From Pleodorina starrii (Eukaryota > Chlorophyta > Chlorophyceae > Chlamydomonadales > Volvocaceae): a stretch of 64,000 nt of DNA. The stretch covers positions 10,085,001 to 10,149,000 of the forward strand of contig BRXU01000001.1 in the NCBI GenBank assembly GCA_030267565.1. The letters are read 5' to 3'. The notes beneath the pieces were generated by a model, which was given only the letters and a program-made list of their open reading frames with translations, was not told where the DNA came from and made no database searches. The number at the start of each line of letters is the position of its first letter. Positions within the stretch are counted from its first letter, which is position 1. The translations under genes were made by a program, and so were the position numbers. Positions 11,480 through 23,968 of this stretch are shown in pieces.

Positions 11480-13304
11480 TCAGCCGTCCATGGGCAGCGA
11501 AGAAGGCACGAAGTCTTGGGTCCCCGATGGCGGGACCTGCGAGAGGATCTTGACGAGCATTTTTGGCGAGTCGATGTGGGCGAAGGGCTTAAAGCTCTCC
11601 TTGTGGTACTCGGCCTGCGAGCAGATCGTATCAGAACACCCGCGGGTGGGGGGGTGGGGGGGTAAAGTGGGCAGCTCTACCACATTTCCTACTCGTGTGG
11701 ATTGCAAAGCGGCATTGCAAGAGTGCACATTCCAGTTGGAAACCCGCAGTAACTGCCGCCACTACCGGCCGCAACTTGGGGCGGGATCAGTGTTACCGTA
11801 ACCCATAACAAGCCACGTCCGCATCGCGCTGCGGCAACAAAACCCGGCTCGAAGTGATGGCAGCAAACCGCACCTGCAGGGTGGCGCACTGCTGCTGCGC
11901 CTTGGCCAACACGAGCTCCACCTTGTCGAGCATGTCGTTGATCGCGTCCACCTGGGCGCAAAGGCGGGAAAGGGGCACGAGAGGATTCGCTCCACAACCC
12001 CCAAGCTTGGCGGCCGACGCTCACAGATAGCACGACGCGGCGTTGCGGGCAAGCAAGGACAAGGGTGCGATTGGGAGCGCAGCACCCCGATTCATCGAAT
12101 CGTTGTGAACAGCTACGCATCCGCAACGCTTGGCCGATTTCCTGACAGTCTTCGACCCGGCCGCCTGCGCCATTCGCGCAGTGCTGTCTGCGCGCCATGC
12201 GGGGTTGTTCGCTGGCGAAGCAGACGCGGACGCTCGCGCCCAAAGTCTTGCAGGTTCCATAAACCACTTTTATCGCGCAATCACGCACACACCACCGCAC
12301 TGTAAGCCGTCCAGCGTGCCGCCGTCTGAACCCCACACCGCGCGTCAACGCCGCACCTGCAACGACAGATGGTGCTCCGCTCGCCGCTGCGCGTCCTCCA
12401 GAAAAGCAACGTCCACGTGCTGCTGCTGCTGCTCCTCAGCCGGCGGCTCCCCTTCGGCGGCAGCGCCCGACTCGTTGTCGTCCCCCGCGCCGCCCAGGCA
12501 GTCCGCGCCCGGACGGTACTTGGCCTTCATCCCCAGCCAGGCCGCCTCCTCCTGCTCCAGCGCCCGCAGCTGCTGCCGCAGGAGGGCCATGTGGCGCTCC
12601 GACGCGCACATGCCACGCACCATGGGCGGCAGCGCGTCGAACTGCCGCAGGTGCTCCGGGGCCCCCAACAGCAGCAGCTGCTGAGCGGCAGTCACCTTTT
12701 GGTCGAGAGCCTGTTGGAAGGCCTGCACCATCGTGGCCGCAGCGGCCGCGCCCGCCGCGTCGCCCGGCGGAAGCGCCTCGCGCAGCGTCTCGCGCAGGAG
12801 CCACGTGACGCTCACTGCCGTTGGGCAGCCCGCTGGAATGACGCCGCTGATGAGATTGCTCACGACCGCCTTCAGGTCCTTCTCGGGAGCGGGCTGCGGC
12901 GGCTGCAGCGGCGGCTGCTGCTCCTCTTCCTTATCGTCTGGCTGCGCCTCCTCGACCTCCATTGGACCTGCTGGGCCGGCTTCCTGCTGCTGTGCGTTGT
13001 CTTGCTGCTGCTGCTGCTGCTGAAGCGAATCCGTGGGGGTTACCGCAGCGGGAGGTGGTGCAGCTTGAGGAAGCTGCTCCGCCGCACCTTCCGAGGGATT
13101 GGCGCCCTCCGCGCCATGCTGCGGCCCAGCGGCGGCAGCCCCGGCACCGGCAGCCGGGCCAGGCACGGGCTGCACGTTGGCTGCATCAAGGCCTGGCTGG
13201 GCCTGCTCCTGCGGCAGATCGGTTCGCTTGCGCTTGCGAAAGAACTGGAAGCCGTTGACTTGAACGAGCTCCGTCCCTGTCGAGCGGGGTTGGCGCCAGT
13301 CCAT
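11480..13304 (-). CDS. Putative kinetochore protein DSN1/Mis13-like
   Basis: Three minus-strand exons, 12357-13304, 11874-11951 and 11480-11614, all phase 0, give 386 residues. The chosen start (ATG at 13304, MDWRQPRS) is the first one close to the conserved-looking part; the frame is open further upstream. Residues ~15-27 are VNGFQFFRKRKRT, a basic aromatic motif. A Pro/Gln/Ala-rich linker with a glutamine run follows, then helical segments (KDLKAVVSNLISG to ~FQQALDQK, and ERHMALLRQQLRALEQEE), a short exon that is all amphipathic helix (VDAINDMLDKVELVLAKAQ), and a C-terminal tail. This plan, an N-terminal motif, a disordered linker, Leu-rich helices, then a late coiled coil and short tail, resembles DSN1/Mis13 of the MIS12 complex, which links centromeric chromatin to NDC80. 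No catalytic motif is visible. The gene model is good; the family assignment is inferred and may be wrong. Confidence 0.5.
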
Positions 13305-14733
13305 GGAACAGGGATAACAGTGGGAGGTGCGTGAGAGACCTCCTGAGGAGTCAGGGCCCCGGATCAGCATCGCAGCACGCGGCACCTGAAGTCCCGAGGG
13401 TATCGACACGACACGGCGGCGTACTGCGCACCCGACTTGGGCGCCCAACTCTGCACCCAGACTGGTGTAATCATTTGAGGTCAGACGGACACACGCAAGT
13501 GAACAGAGCTCTGACCACTCTCTTCAACCTTGAAGTTACCTCTCTTGCTACATCGCTCGACCTGCTCTATGACCACCTTGCCGTCCGCCTGCCGTTGCGA
13601 CTCGAGAACGTAAGCACGTAGCCTCTTCCATTTTGTTATGTGCTGCGTGCGAACCTAACATACCCCATGTTCAGGCTCCTGAAGTTGAGCTCCCTCCTGG
13701 GTCCCTTTCAAAGCTTTAACTTCAGCAGACTGCATTATGAGTTATTGTCTCATCGCACAGAGTAGAGATATTTGCGATAGACGTTTCTATTGCTATCGAA
13801 CTTGCAAACGGACAAGTTTCACGCTTTTTCTATGGTCAAAACGTTATACTGGATGGGGCGAGTGTTGACAGAGCATATTGCTTGTCACATTACACAAGCG
13901 AAAACCAGATGTTATGTTGATGCACAGTGGAAACAGGTGAAAACAGGTGAAAACTGGATCCAAAGTCCCTCATGATAATCAAATCGACCATGCGAGTCAC
14001 CGTTCACCGTAATATTGTATTCGCTCCGTCAACATGATCACCTCAGCTCAAGCTGTCAAGATAATGTGCTCGTTCCATAGTCACCAAGTGTTGGTCGCCT
14101 GTGCATTCTTGGTGTAGGGTCGTGGGTAGTGGGTGTCCATCACCAACTACCCGTGGTTACAGAAGATAATACCTTTTAGGGATTTTTGAGAATTCTTTCT
14201 TGGCAACCTCAGGCTATAGTGATGGTTTGGGCCGTATGGTTATTCCTGGTTATTACCGGTATTGCCACACAATCTCCGGGAGGGTTGCATGCAAACGGAA
14301 CGCTAGCTAATTGATGGATTTGACGTCGGTACCGATCAGCGTGGCGGGTCAGTGCTGCCTGCCTGTCCTGTGAGGGACCGGCGCTCTTCAGGCGTCAACC
14401 GTAAAATGCGGCCATAGTACGGCAAACGGGCAGGACCACGACTTTTAGCGGCGGCATGCTCTCTGATGTGTGTGAGCGGCTATGCCAGCCGCACCATGGC
14501 CAAGGTTCAGGAAGGCCGCCCGTATTCAGGCGCTGCTGGCTGGCTTCGTAGGGTTGGGAGGAGTTGGGAGTCCGTGGGCTGTCTAGGTGGTGGGCTGCTC
14601 CCTGCGCAGCGTTCACAGCGCCGAGGGCCTCAATGGCGCACAAATGTGTCCGGCCTGACGATCCAGCGCGGTTGGTTATGCAACGATCCATGTGGTTGGT
14701 CCCTACACAGTCCATTGGCCGTCAATCACCAAT
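13305..14733. other. AT-richer intergenic region
   Basis: It starts with the promoter side of the DSN1-like gene. No coding exon is supported. A near-perfect hairpin lies at 14124-14152: 12-nt arms GGGTAGTGGGTG / CACCAACTACCC with one mismatch and a 5-nt loop. A run of GTGAAAACAG repeats lies near 13930. Confidence 0.5.
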
Positions 14734-14737
14734 TATC

Positions 14738-15074
14738 TGTCACGACACACTGCGTCTCTGGCCGCATATAAATCATGCGGCCTGGAAAACTGCAATCGGT
14801 CTGCAGACTGGTTAAGGTGACTGGAGTTTGTTGGGCAGGCCTGACCGGGCCTTTCTATCATAGCCGGGCTTAGGGATCCTGCCATACTTGGATCATGAGC
14901 GGCACTCAGCTCCCGCTCAGGCAGTGATCACCGGAGTGACGGCACTCAGATCCCGTCTTCCGGAGTAGATTCCGCGGCGTTCCCCCCATCCTTGACCGAG
15001 GCGGGTTTTCCTGGTGTAGATAGTACAATCCAGGCTTTCGACACGCTGTGTCAATTACGCAGTGTGTCGTGACA
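14738..15074. mobile_element. MITE-like element with 18-bp TIRs and TATC duplication
   Basis: The left end TGTCACGACACACTGCGT (14738-14755) and right end (15057-15074) are perfect inverted complements. Both are flanked directly by TATC (14734-14737 and 15075-15078), a 4-bp target-site duplication. The element is 337 bp and has no coding capacity, so it would depend on a transposase elsewhere. A second hairpin (GGCCGCAT / ATGCGGCC, 14760-14782) lies inside. Its interior (14772-15018) is related to 47067-47313. The superfamily is not assigned. Confidence 0.85.
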
Positions 15075-15078
15075 TATC

Positions 15079-16056
15079 CCAGCATAGGGGCATAGCGTAT
15101 CGAGGGTTCGATGCGGTGTGCGAGGCACCCAAGGCGCTCGCCAGTCGAACGATTATCGTCATTTTCACGTGGTGCCGAACCTCAGAAGCAAATCTCGAAG
15201 TCTAACGCTACAACACTGCAAGCCGATGCATCTGCGTAGACTCCGATTCCAGCATCTCTGCCCCAGCACATTCACGCGAGAGACAACGATCGTCCTGTCC
15301 GCTCACGGGCGTCGACGGCGTACAGTAAATACTGCATCTGAACAGCTCATGTCGGGTCGGGTTCATGCCCGAAATCCTGTGCAGCCCGCATCGGCCCTGT
15401 CTCGGCCAGCTGGCCTCGACGGATAGACAGACCAGCGAGCGACGAAGTTGTTCATGCCTCTAATTGAGGTAGTTATAAGCAATTAACTTCTTCATTTAAA
15501 TGCATTTGCATTTCTTATTCCCTGGCGCATGTAATGCAGGTCGCGCCGACCGTTGCGATGTCGCCGACGGCCGCCTTCCGAAGTTTGACTGTCCAAGACA
15601 AACGCGCGGTCACTTTGGCAAGACCAACCAATGGCATGAGCATCCACTCATGACTAGTCATTATGTATATATTTAAGATAAACTATGTCTTTTGCTCTGC
15701 ATCTGCTTTCCTGTTGTCTGCAGGTGACCTGAAGCCGTCTGGAGCCGTCAGTGTCGTCGAACGCCGACGTAAATTTCAGCGCCGCACCACAAGTCGCATG
15801 ATTTAGTCGAACAAACCAAACAAATAATTGGTGAAATTTCAAACAAAAGCGTCGTATCCGCTGTGACCTCCGACAATGGCCTGATCCAATCCAGCGTGGC
15901 CTGCCGGCCTGCTCGGCCTCAGCCAAAGTCGTAGGCTGGGCTGGCCTGCAAGGCCGAAAACGACCACTATATTTATGTCCTTTCACTTCGCTAGGTTAAT
16001 GAATCGTAAACAAATAGATATTATCGCTGTGTTTCGACTTTCGTCGACCTCAGAAA
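15079..16056. other. Upstream region of the first SLT gene
   Basis: AT-richer than the following gene body, with no coding exon seen. TATA-like runs occur near 15664 and at 15968. The 5' UTR of the transporter probably lies in the last ~100 bases. Confidence 0.45.
15968..15975 (+). promoter_or_regulatory. Possible TATA box of first SLT gene
   Basis: TATATTTA, ~85 bases upstream of the ATG at 16057. Position and sequence fit a core promoter, but there is no direct evidence of a start site. Confidence 0.35.
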
Positions 16057-18795
16057 ATGGGACTCGCGTTCGGATGGCCCGGCGTCGTGACATGCGCATT
16101 TACAGCATTGGCCTTCGTGTTTATGGCTGCGGACTGGGTAGGCGTGAAAGAGGGTTGCCAGTCGCGCGCTCTGCCGTTCATGGTGCCGGGCTGTTGCTTG
16201 GGTAGCTTGGGACCTTCGGTTGGCCGCCGCCTGCCAATGCATTGACTTGCGCTGCCGAGGCTTACAGAATGGCAGTAAAATGTCCGTGAACATTTTCAAT
16301 TAGCTTCGGGTGAATCCAATTTATCGAGCAAATCAAACCTTGTAACCATCATGGCGATTTGCAACTTGCAGGTTGGGCCCGACATCACGTTCACAGTTCT
16401 CCTCGCATTCCTAACGGCTTTTGATGGAAATATTATTACAGTGTCAAAAGCGGCAGCTGGATATGGCAACACCGGTGAGTCGAGTCGACGATAGTACGCA
16501 CGGTGTCCCGCACGTGGTGTTACGTCTGCACTAACGTCTGCTACCACGGCATGGCGACTTGATTATCCACCGGCGACACGTGCAGGTCTCCTCACCGTCA
16601 TGTTCCTGTATCTGGTGGCCGAGGGCGTCACGCAGACGGGAGGTGCGTGAATGCACTTCGCACACACGCTGCCTCGAGCGGCATCGCCGTGTCCCACAGC
16701 ATCCGCAGTGCCGAGTCTGACCCCCTCCCTCGCTCTCTCTTCCATCCCTCCTCCCTCGCTCTCTCTTCCATCCCTCCTCTATCGCTCTCCCTTCCATCCC
16801 TCCTTCCTCGCTCTCCCTTCCATCCCTCCTCCCTCGCTCTCCCTTCCATCCCTCCTTCCTCGCTCTCCCTTCCATCCTTTCCCCGTCAAGGCCTGGAGCT
16901 CTTCATGAACCACGTGCTCGGCCGCTCCCGCTCGGTACACTGGGCCCTTGTCCGCTCCATGTTCCCGGTCATGGTGCTTTCTGCTTTCCTCAACAACACG
17001 CCATGCGTCACCTTTATGATCCCGAGTGAGTGGGTGTGTGAAACGTCCCCAGCGGTACGGATCACAACGGTCTCATCATACCGTCGCGAGGGGCATGCTC
17101 CACACGGTACCTCGTACACGAATGTGCATACATAAAGAAGTTCTTGCAGTTCGACTTGACCGTTAGATAATGTTCAGGGCTCTCAGTACATACTTTCTTA
17201 CTTTGCGGCTGCAGAGGCGCGCAGTCGCGGTGGCGGCCCTGGGCAGCCGGTTGCAAACACTTCCTCTTCGGTAGCAGATAGACATGACATGCTACATCCG
17301 GCCGTGTGTCGCAATCCCGTGTTGCCCCGCAGTCCTCATTTCCTGGGCGCGCCGCTGCGGCGTGCCTCCCAAAAAGCTGCTCATCCCGCTGTCGTACGCT
17401 GCCGTACTGGGCGGCACCTGCACCTCCATCGGAACCTCCACGAACCTGGTCATCGTGGGACTCCAGGTGGGAAAATTTGCGGTCCCTTGCCGTACAAGTG
17501 CTGCTGTACGACTGCTTTGTCGTACGGATCGTCTGCTGCCGCTAACCTTGGCCCCCCCCTCATTCGCAACGAACCGTGCTCAGCAGCTCACCCCAAATGG
17601 CTCCCATTTACGATGGACGATCCTTCCAAACCCTAGCACCACACCACACCAAACCACAGACCACACCACACGGTGCGGTGCACGACATACCGGTAACACA
17701 ATCCATGTCCACCTCTCTCCGCGCGCAGGATCAACGCTACACGAAGCTCAAGAAGCTCGCGGACGCCAAGTTCCAGATCTTCGACATTGCGCCGTACGGA
17801 GTGCCGTACGCGCTCTGGGGCTTCATCTTCATCGTCGCTACGCAGGTGCGCCGGGGCGGGACTCTCCCACCCACCGGGTGCCCCACGTGTCCCACCTGCA
17901 CACACGCACATATAAGCACCCCAGCTTACAAGAAGCAGCCCAGGAAGCCATACGCCTCACGCTGAAGCTCGAAGTCCGGACTTTCGAGCTTTCGACCGGA
18001 CTTGATACCGCCCCCTGGCATTGAACCTCCCACTCGCCGTGCCCCCTCACGTTCCCGCTTGCCCACCCCCACCCACCCACCCACCCACCCATTCGCTAAC
18101 ACCGTCTCCGTTCATTTGCTGCGGTATTTGCTGTGGTATTTCTTACCACCCCCACCCCGCCCGCCCCCTCCCCCTCCCACCCAAACCCCCCCCCCACACA
18201 CCTCCTCCAGCGCTTCCTGCTGCCCGGCAACAGCTCCCGCTACGCCAAGGACCTGCTGCTGGCGGTGAGGGTGCTGCCAACCTCCGCCATCGTGAGGAAG
18301 AAGCTCAAGGAGACGGGCCTGCTGCAGCAAACGGGCTTCTCCGTGTCGGGAGTGTACCGCAAGGGCACCTTCATCTCGTGAGTGATTACGTGACCTGACC
18401 TGACCTGACCTGGCCTGCCTAGCAGCCCGCTGCCAATTGCCTGTGGAGCCTGACTGCTGGGACTGCCCGCCACCGTGTCACCGTGTCAGGTGCTCTGCTT
18501 TGCCCCCCACTTCCGTCGTTCTGCGCGGCCAGCCAAGCTGGGAGACCACCAATCCACGCATCGACCCCCCCCCTCCCCCCTCCCCCGACCCCCTCTCAGA
18601 AAGCCCGACCCCAGCTTCGTTCTGGAGGACACCGACATCCTCTACGTCGCTGGAGAGCTGGATGTGGTGGAGTTCGTGTCTGAGGAGTTCGGCCTGGGCT
18701 TGATCACCCTGGTACGTAGTACGACTGTACGACTTGTGTATGTGTTGTACATGGCTGGGGATCCGCAATTCCGCTTCCTAAACAACAACAACAGC

Positions 18796-18848
<53 letters not shown>

Positions 18849-21800
18849 CCTACACGAGCTGGGGCCCCAAGGGCGTGTCGCATGCACCTGTCGGCGTATC
18901 GTGGCGGTCCTGTCGCCAAGAAGAGCCACGCACTCGCGCGTCTCCCGCTGCGCCCGTGTGTGTTGCCTTAACAGGAGCAGGAGAGCAGCTCCGGAACCAT
19001 GCTGACCGACGAGGCGGCGTTCACTGCCAACGGCGGCGCGCCCTACCGCAAGCTCGTGCAGGTAGGGCCTTATGTAAGGGCTTCACACTCAAAAATTAAT
19101 CAGGAAGGCAAGGGCGGGTGCACATGGCGTGTGCCAGCATTCGTATGCGACGTACGACGTGCCTGTAGGGCCCTTCTGGGCCGCAATGCGCCCAGTTCCG
19201 GCACCATCCTCCAGTCGGATGTGCGCGGATGCATCGGTGGCCGTCCCGGCTTCGCTTCCACTGATCACCGCCACGACGGCTACCGCCACAAGTTTACAGT
19301 CATTTTGACCGGTTGCTGGACAACTGCCCATGGCGCCCCTTTTCTGCCCGGTTCTGCCCTATCCTGCCCTTCTGTTTTCAGGTGGACATCCCCAAGACCT
19401 CCGACCTCATCGGCCGGCTGACGTCCGACGTTCAGTGGCAGGGCCGCTTCGGTTTGGTGCCGGTGGCCGTTCAGAGGGGTAACGGACGGGAGGACGGCCG
19501 ACTCAGCGACGTGGTGTTGGCGGCGGGAGATGTGCTCATCCTGGACACCAGTGAGTGCCGCCCCCTCCCCTGCCCTAAAGAGGTCCACGACAGGCCCGGC
19601 GTGCTACGGCCCTGCCTTGCTTCGGAAAGGATAAGAGCCAGCGGGCCATTACAGACTGCGTTGGCGTGGGGCTGGTGGATGGGAGGGGGAGGCTCCGGAC
19701 ATCCGGACCTCCGGCGGGGATGTCAAAAGCAAAGTGCCAGCGGATTGAAACAGAGAAACCCTAAGCACTAAGGCCCCCATGCCCCGCGCCCGCAACACAT
19801 CTCGTGCCCCTCCACAACCTCAACAGCCTCCAACCCACCCTCCACAACCCCTGCCCTCCCTCCCCCCTACCGCAGCGCCCGCCTTTGACGAGGAGCGCCC
19901 CGACTTCCGCAACAACTTCGGCAAGCTGCGTTACGTAAAGGACGGGGCCGCCAAGGAGTTCATCATCGGAGTCAAGGTGGGGGGGGGCGCGGTAGATCCA
20001 AGGGGTCTGGGATGTGAGCGGCGCCGCAGGCTGCGTCAGCTGGGTGGGTCGGTGGGTCGGTGGGTCGGTGGGCCGGTGGGTCTGCGTGTCCGTGCACGCG
20101 GCCGGGGGGGGTTATCCACGGAGCCCGGGGGGCAACAAGGGCGGGCGACGCGATCTGACGCCCGCGATAGATAGCCACGACACGCTTTTGCTGTCGAACA
20201 GTACCGGTATGCCGGCCCGGGGGGGTCCGTGTGTGCCTCCAATCCCACCGGCTCCGCTGTCAGCACCGCGCTGCTGTGCTCCTGTCCCGCCCCGCTCTGG
20301 TCCCCGCAGGTCCGCAAGCGGGCGGACGTGGTCGGCAAGACTGTGTCCGCTGCCGGTCTCCGCGGTATCCCCGGTCTGTACGTGCTGTCGGTGGACCGGG
20401 GGAGCGACGGAACCAGTGTGGAGGCAAACGACTACCTGTACAAGATTCAGCCGGTGGGTGGGTCGCCGGTCGTGTACCGCGGTTTCATAACTCCTATCCT
20501 GGGTTGAGCCCTGGGCGCGACGACGGCGGCGCGGACAGCAGGCACTCCAGTGACGAGTGTGTCGAGATTTCGCCCGCAAGCACGATGAGTGTGTGTGCGC
20601 GTCGGAGGCAGGCGTGCGTGGTTCGTGGTCCACATCGGCGCCCATTGTTGGTTTGGAGTTTGAAGTTGGTGACAGTCACCGCTTCGCTCGGCCTGCTGCC
20701 AGCCTTTGTCCTGGCGCGTTAACGGCCTGCAACCGACATGCCAACCGGCAGCCCCGCCCCTCCCGCGCCTGCCCTGCACGTCGACCTGCACCCTAACCCC
20801 CTTCTCCTCCCCTCCACTCCCTCCCCCACTCCCCCACTCCCTCCACTCCCTCCCTCCCTCCCTCTCCCTCCCCCCTTCAGGACGACACCATCTGGATCGC
20901 CGCCGACGTGGTTGCCGTTGGCTTCCTGTCCAAGTTCCCCGGCCTGGAGCTCGTGCAGCAGGAGCAGGTGGACAAGACCGGCACCTCCATCCTGTACAGG
21001 CACCTGGTGCAGGCGGCGGTGTCGCACAAGGGACAGCTGGTGGGGCAGACCCTCCGCGATGTGCGTTTCCGTACAGTGTACAACGCCGCCGTGGTCGCCG
21101 TCCACAGGTACGACGGCCGAGTACGGTACGCGTCGACGCGACTGGCGGCATCCCGAGCTATTAGCGACGGGGCCGTCGCTTTTGAGCGATGTGTGTTTTG
21201 GGCACTGGCGGCGCAACAACAGTGCGCAAAGAGCTTTCGCTTCGGCGTTGGCACAAGGCCATTCATCGCTTCAGTACCCGTAGAAATCATCAGCAACGTC
21301 TCCTCCTCAGATTGCGTCGTCTGCCCGCAATCACCCAAACGCCAGCATACGCCCCTCCAACCCAGCAGACAGCTGCCGCCGCTAGCGATGACGCTGCCCT
21401 CGTCCCTTGCGTGTGTGTCTTGTGTGCTTCAGGGAGGGCGTTCGCGTTCCCCTCAAGGTCCAGGACATTGTGCTCCAGGGAGGCGATGTGCTGCTGCTGA
21501 GCTGCTCCACAAAGTGGGTGGAGGAGCACCGACACGACAAGGCCTTCGTGCTGCTGCAGGTGGGGGTTAACTGCGGAGGGGGGCTGGGACAGTATGTGGC
21601 GAGGGAGCTCGGAGGTGCTTGGGTTACCTGTGGGGAATGGATGGCGCTGTGTATGCGCGGTTGTAGTTGTTGCCATTCCTCACCCGCCTCAAAAGCAGTC
21701 CCCCACTGCTTGAGAGGGTGAGGCGGCCGAGTAACGGTAACGACTACAACCGGTTGGCAGCGACGCGTGAACTGATGTGGCGGGGGCACGCTAGCTCGGG

Positions 21801-23968
21801 CTCCTGTACCCGGGTCGCAAGGGCGGCATCATCAGGTTGGCGTCCAAGTCCGCAGTCCCTCCCTTCTGCTGCCCTCCCTTCTACCTCGGGCACCTTCGCT
21901 GCATTGCCAGGCATTCATGCGGGTTTGCATTCTTCATCAATACGACCGTACCTGCCAGCAACCTCACCGTCCCTCACCTCACGTCCTCAGTTCCTCCTCG
22001 CCCCGCCTTGTCCTGACCCACGCTGACCAACGCCCTGCCCCTCCACCCCCCCTCGGCCCCCCTCCCCCTCCCCCAGGCCGTCCCCGACAGCTCCCCTCCC
22101 AAGCGCCGCGCCATGATTATCTCCATGCTTCTTGTGACCGGAATGGTGCTGACCCAGATCGTGGGCGGACTGAAGAGCAAAGAGTACATCCACCTGTGGC
22201 CCGCGGCGGTGCTCACGGCGGCCCTCATGCTGGCAACCGGGTGCATGAACGCAGACCAGGCGCGGAAGTCAATCATGTGGTGAGTGAGATCGAAGAGGGG
22301 AGGGGAGGGTACAGGAGAGGGGTTGAGAAAATGACCTGAGCGGTGGTGAGTGCGACGGTGGGAGTTGGCGCCCGGGGTGCTGCGACATCACCCTGCGTAG
22401 ATTCAACAGCACCCGCCGCCGGCTTGGCTTACCCTGCGAAACGCTCTCATCCGCATCAGCTTCGTCCTTTGCCATACACTGTCTCTGACCCGCATGCGTT
22501 TGACCACTCCGCGCAACAGGCGAGGCGCGTTTAGACCCAGCCATCCCTCCACCCTTTCCCGCTCCTTCCACTGCACCATCCCTGCCCACCCCACCCCACC
22601 CTTACCCCAACCCCCACCCCCTGCCCCCCAGGGACGTTTACCTGACAATCGCCGCCGCATTCGGTGTGTCAGCGGCGCTCGAAGGCACCGGCGTGGCTGC
22701 CAAATTCGCAAACGCCATCATTCGCATCGGCCGGGACGCGGGCGGCACGGGTGCGGCGCTCATCGCCATCTACATCGCCACCGCGCTGCTTTCAGAGCTG
22801 CTCACCAACAACGCCGCGGGTGCCATCATGTACCCCATCGCCGCCATTGCGGGTGACACGCTCAAGATCTCGCCGCGCGACACCTCCATCGCCATCATGC
22901 TGGGCGCCTCGGCCGGCTTCGTCAACCCATTCAGGTACGGGTGTTGCACGTTGAGTTCGGGACGTTGGCGGTGATCGTGTCGCCATACGATTAGAGGTGC
23001 TTTTATTCAAGAGGGGTTTTCAAAACACACGAGGTCTCCGGCCTCCTGTTAGCTTTCATAGGCGCCCCTGAGGGGGGCCATCCTCGTAGATGTGGGTGTG
23101 GGTGTGGGTGGGGCTAGCACGCTGGCTGGCAGGGCAAGAGAATTGGGTTAGGTCGTGGCCTCAGCCGGGATGTATGGTTGAGCTACTGTGCCATGAGCGT
23201 ATCCAGTAAGATTGGGCTCTGTTGCGTTTCAACAGGCGACCGCCTCACAACCGCCACGCACTAGCCACCCTTCTCCCCTTGCCCCACCCCCAACCCCCAC
23301 CCAACCCCACCCGTACCCCACTGCCCCCGCCCCCCGCAGCTACCAGTGCAACCTGATGGTGTACGCTGCGGGCAACTACAATGTGCGGGAGTTCGCCCTG
23401 GTGGGGGTGCCGTTCCAGGTGGGTTGCCGGGTGGGGCGGGCTGGCTGGCTGGCTCAGGGAGGGGAGGGGACGGGGAGGGCCGGACGGAGGATGCCCTTCT
23501 CCGTGTGCTGCAATGTCTGCACGTGCACTGCACACGGATACGCACCCACCCCACCTGCTCACCCACCCACCTGCCCAACCGCCCGACCTCCCACCCACCC
23601 CCCCACCCTGATGCACTGCACAGGTGTACCTGATGATCGTTGCGGGCTTCATCCTGGTCTACCGCAACCAGTGGCACCAGGTGTGGATCGTGTCCTGGAT
23701 CGTCACCGCCGTGTTCGTCGTCCTGCCGGCGTTCTACCTGCTGCTGCCCACCCGCATCCTGCTGCGCGTCGAGGCGGCGCTGGAGCGGATCGGCGACGCA
23801 CTCAACGTCAAGAAGGCCCTGGCGGCGCGGCGGCGCGGCGGCGGGTCGTGGGCCCAGCAGCAGGCGCAGCTGCGCAAGAGCAGCTCCTCGGGCGGCAGCA
23901 GCAGCCCAAGCACCCCCAGCGGCCGAGCGCTGAGCTTGCCCAAGGTGGCCCCTTCGGAGGGGCGGTAG
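16057..23968 (+). CDS. SLT: SAC1-like Na+/sulfate cotransporter, copy A
   Basis: Predicted plasma-membrane sulfate importer of the DASS/SLT type. In Chlamydomonas, SLT genes are induced by sulfur starvation. Eighteen exons: 16057-16137, 16372-16474, 16586-16642, 16891-17025, 17333-17466, 17729-17845, 18211-18377, 18600-18711, 18975-19061, 19382-19550, 19876-19976, 20310-20453, 20881-21107, 21433-21559, 22077-22279, 22632-22934, 23340-23418, 23624-23968. They total 2691 nt (896 aa) with no break. Residues 1-210 are the first membrane half, with the re-entrant motif [11 protein letters not shown] near 115-125. Residues ~225-587 hold four RCK_C/TrkA_C-like segments ([41 protein letters not shown]). 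The second membrane half follows, with [10 protein letters not shown] near 715. The tail is Ser/Arg-rich. Head to tail with copy B; probably an SLT2 or SLT3 counterpart, but which one is not resolved. Confidence 0.93.
16731..16878. repeat. 26-bp tandem repeat in SLT-A intron 3
   Basis: Pyrimidine-only units beginning CGCTCTC recur at exact 26-bp spacing (16731, 16757, 16783, 16809, 16835, 16861), directly upstream of the 3' splice site at 16890. The unusually long polypyrimidine run may affect splicing. Confidence 0.88.
18091..18149 (-). repeat. ~60-bp intronic element, copy 1
   Basis: Reverse-oriented and divergent copy of an element also seen at 28751, 32176 and 34447. It lies in SLT-A intron 6, just before the pyrimidine tract. 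Shared core on its own strand: ACGGAGACGGTGTTAGCGAA. Confidence 0.65.
18781..18850. repeat. (AAC)n microsatellite
   Basis: About 23 AAC units with one AGC interruption in SLT-A intron 8. SLT-B carries the complementary (TTG)n, but in a different intron. Confidence 0.97.
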
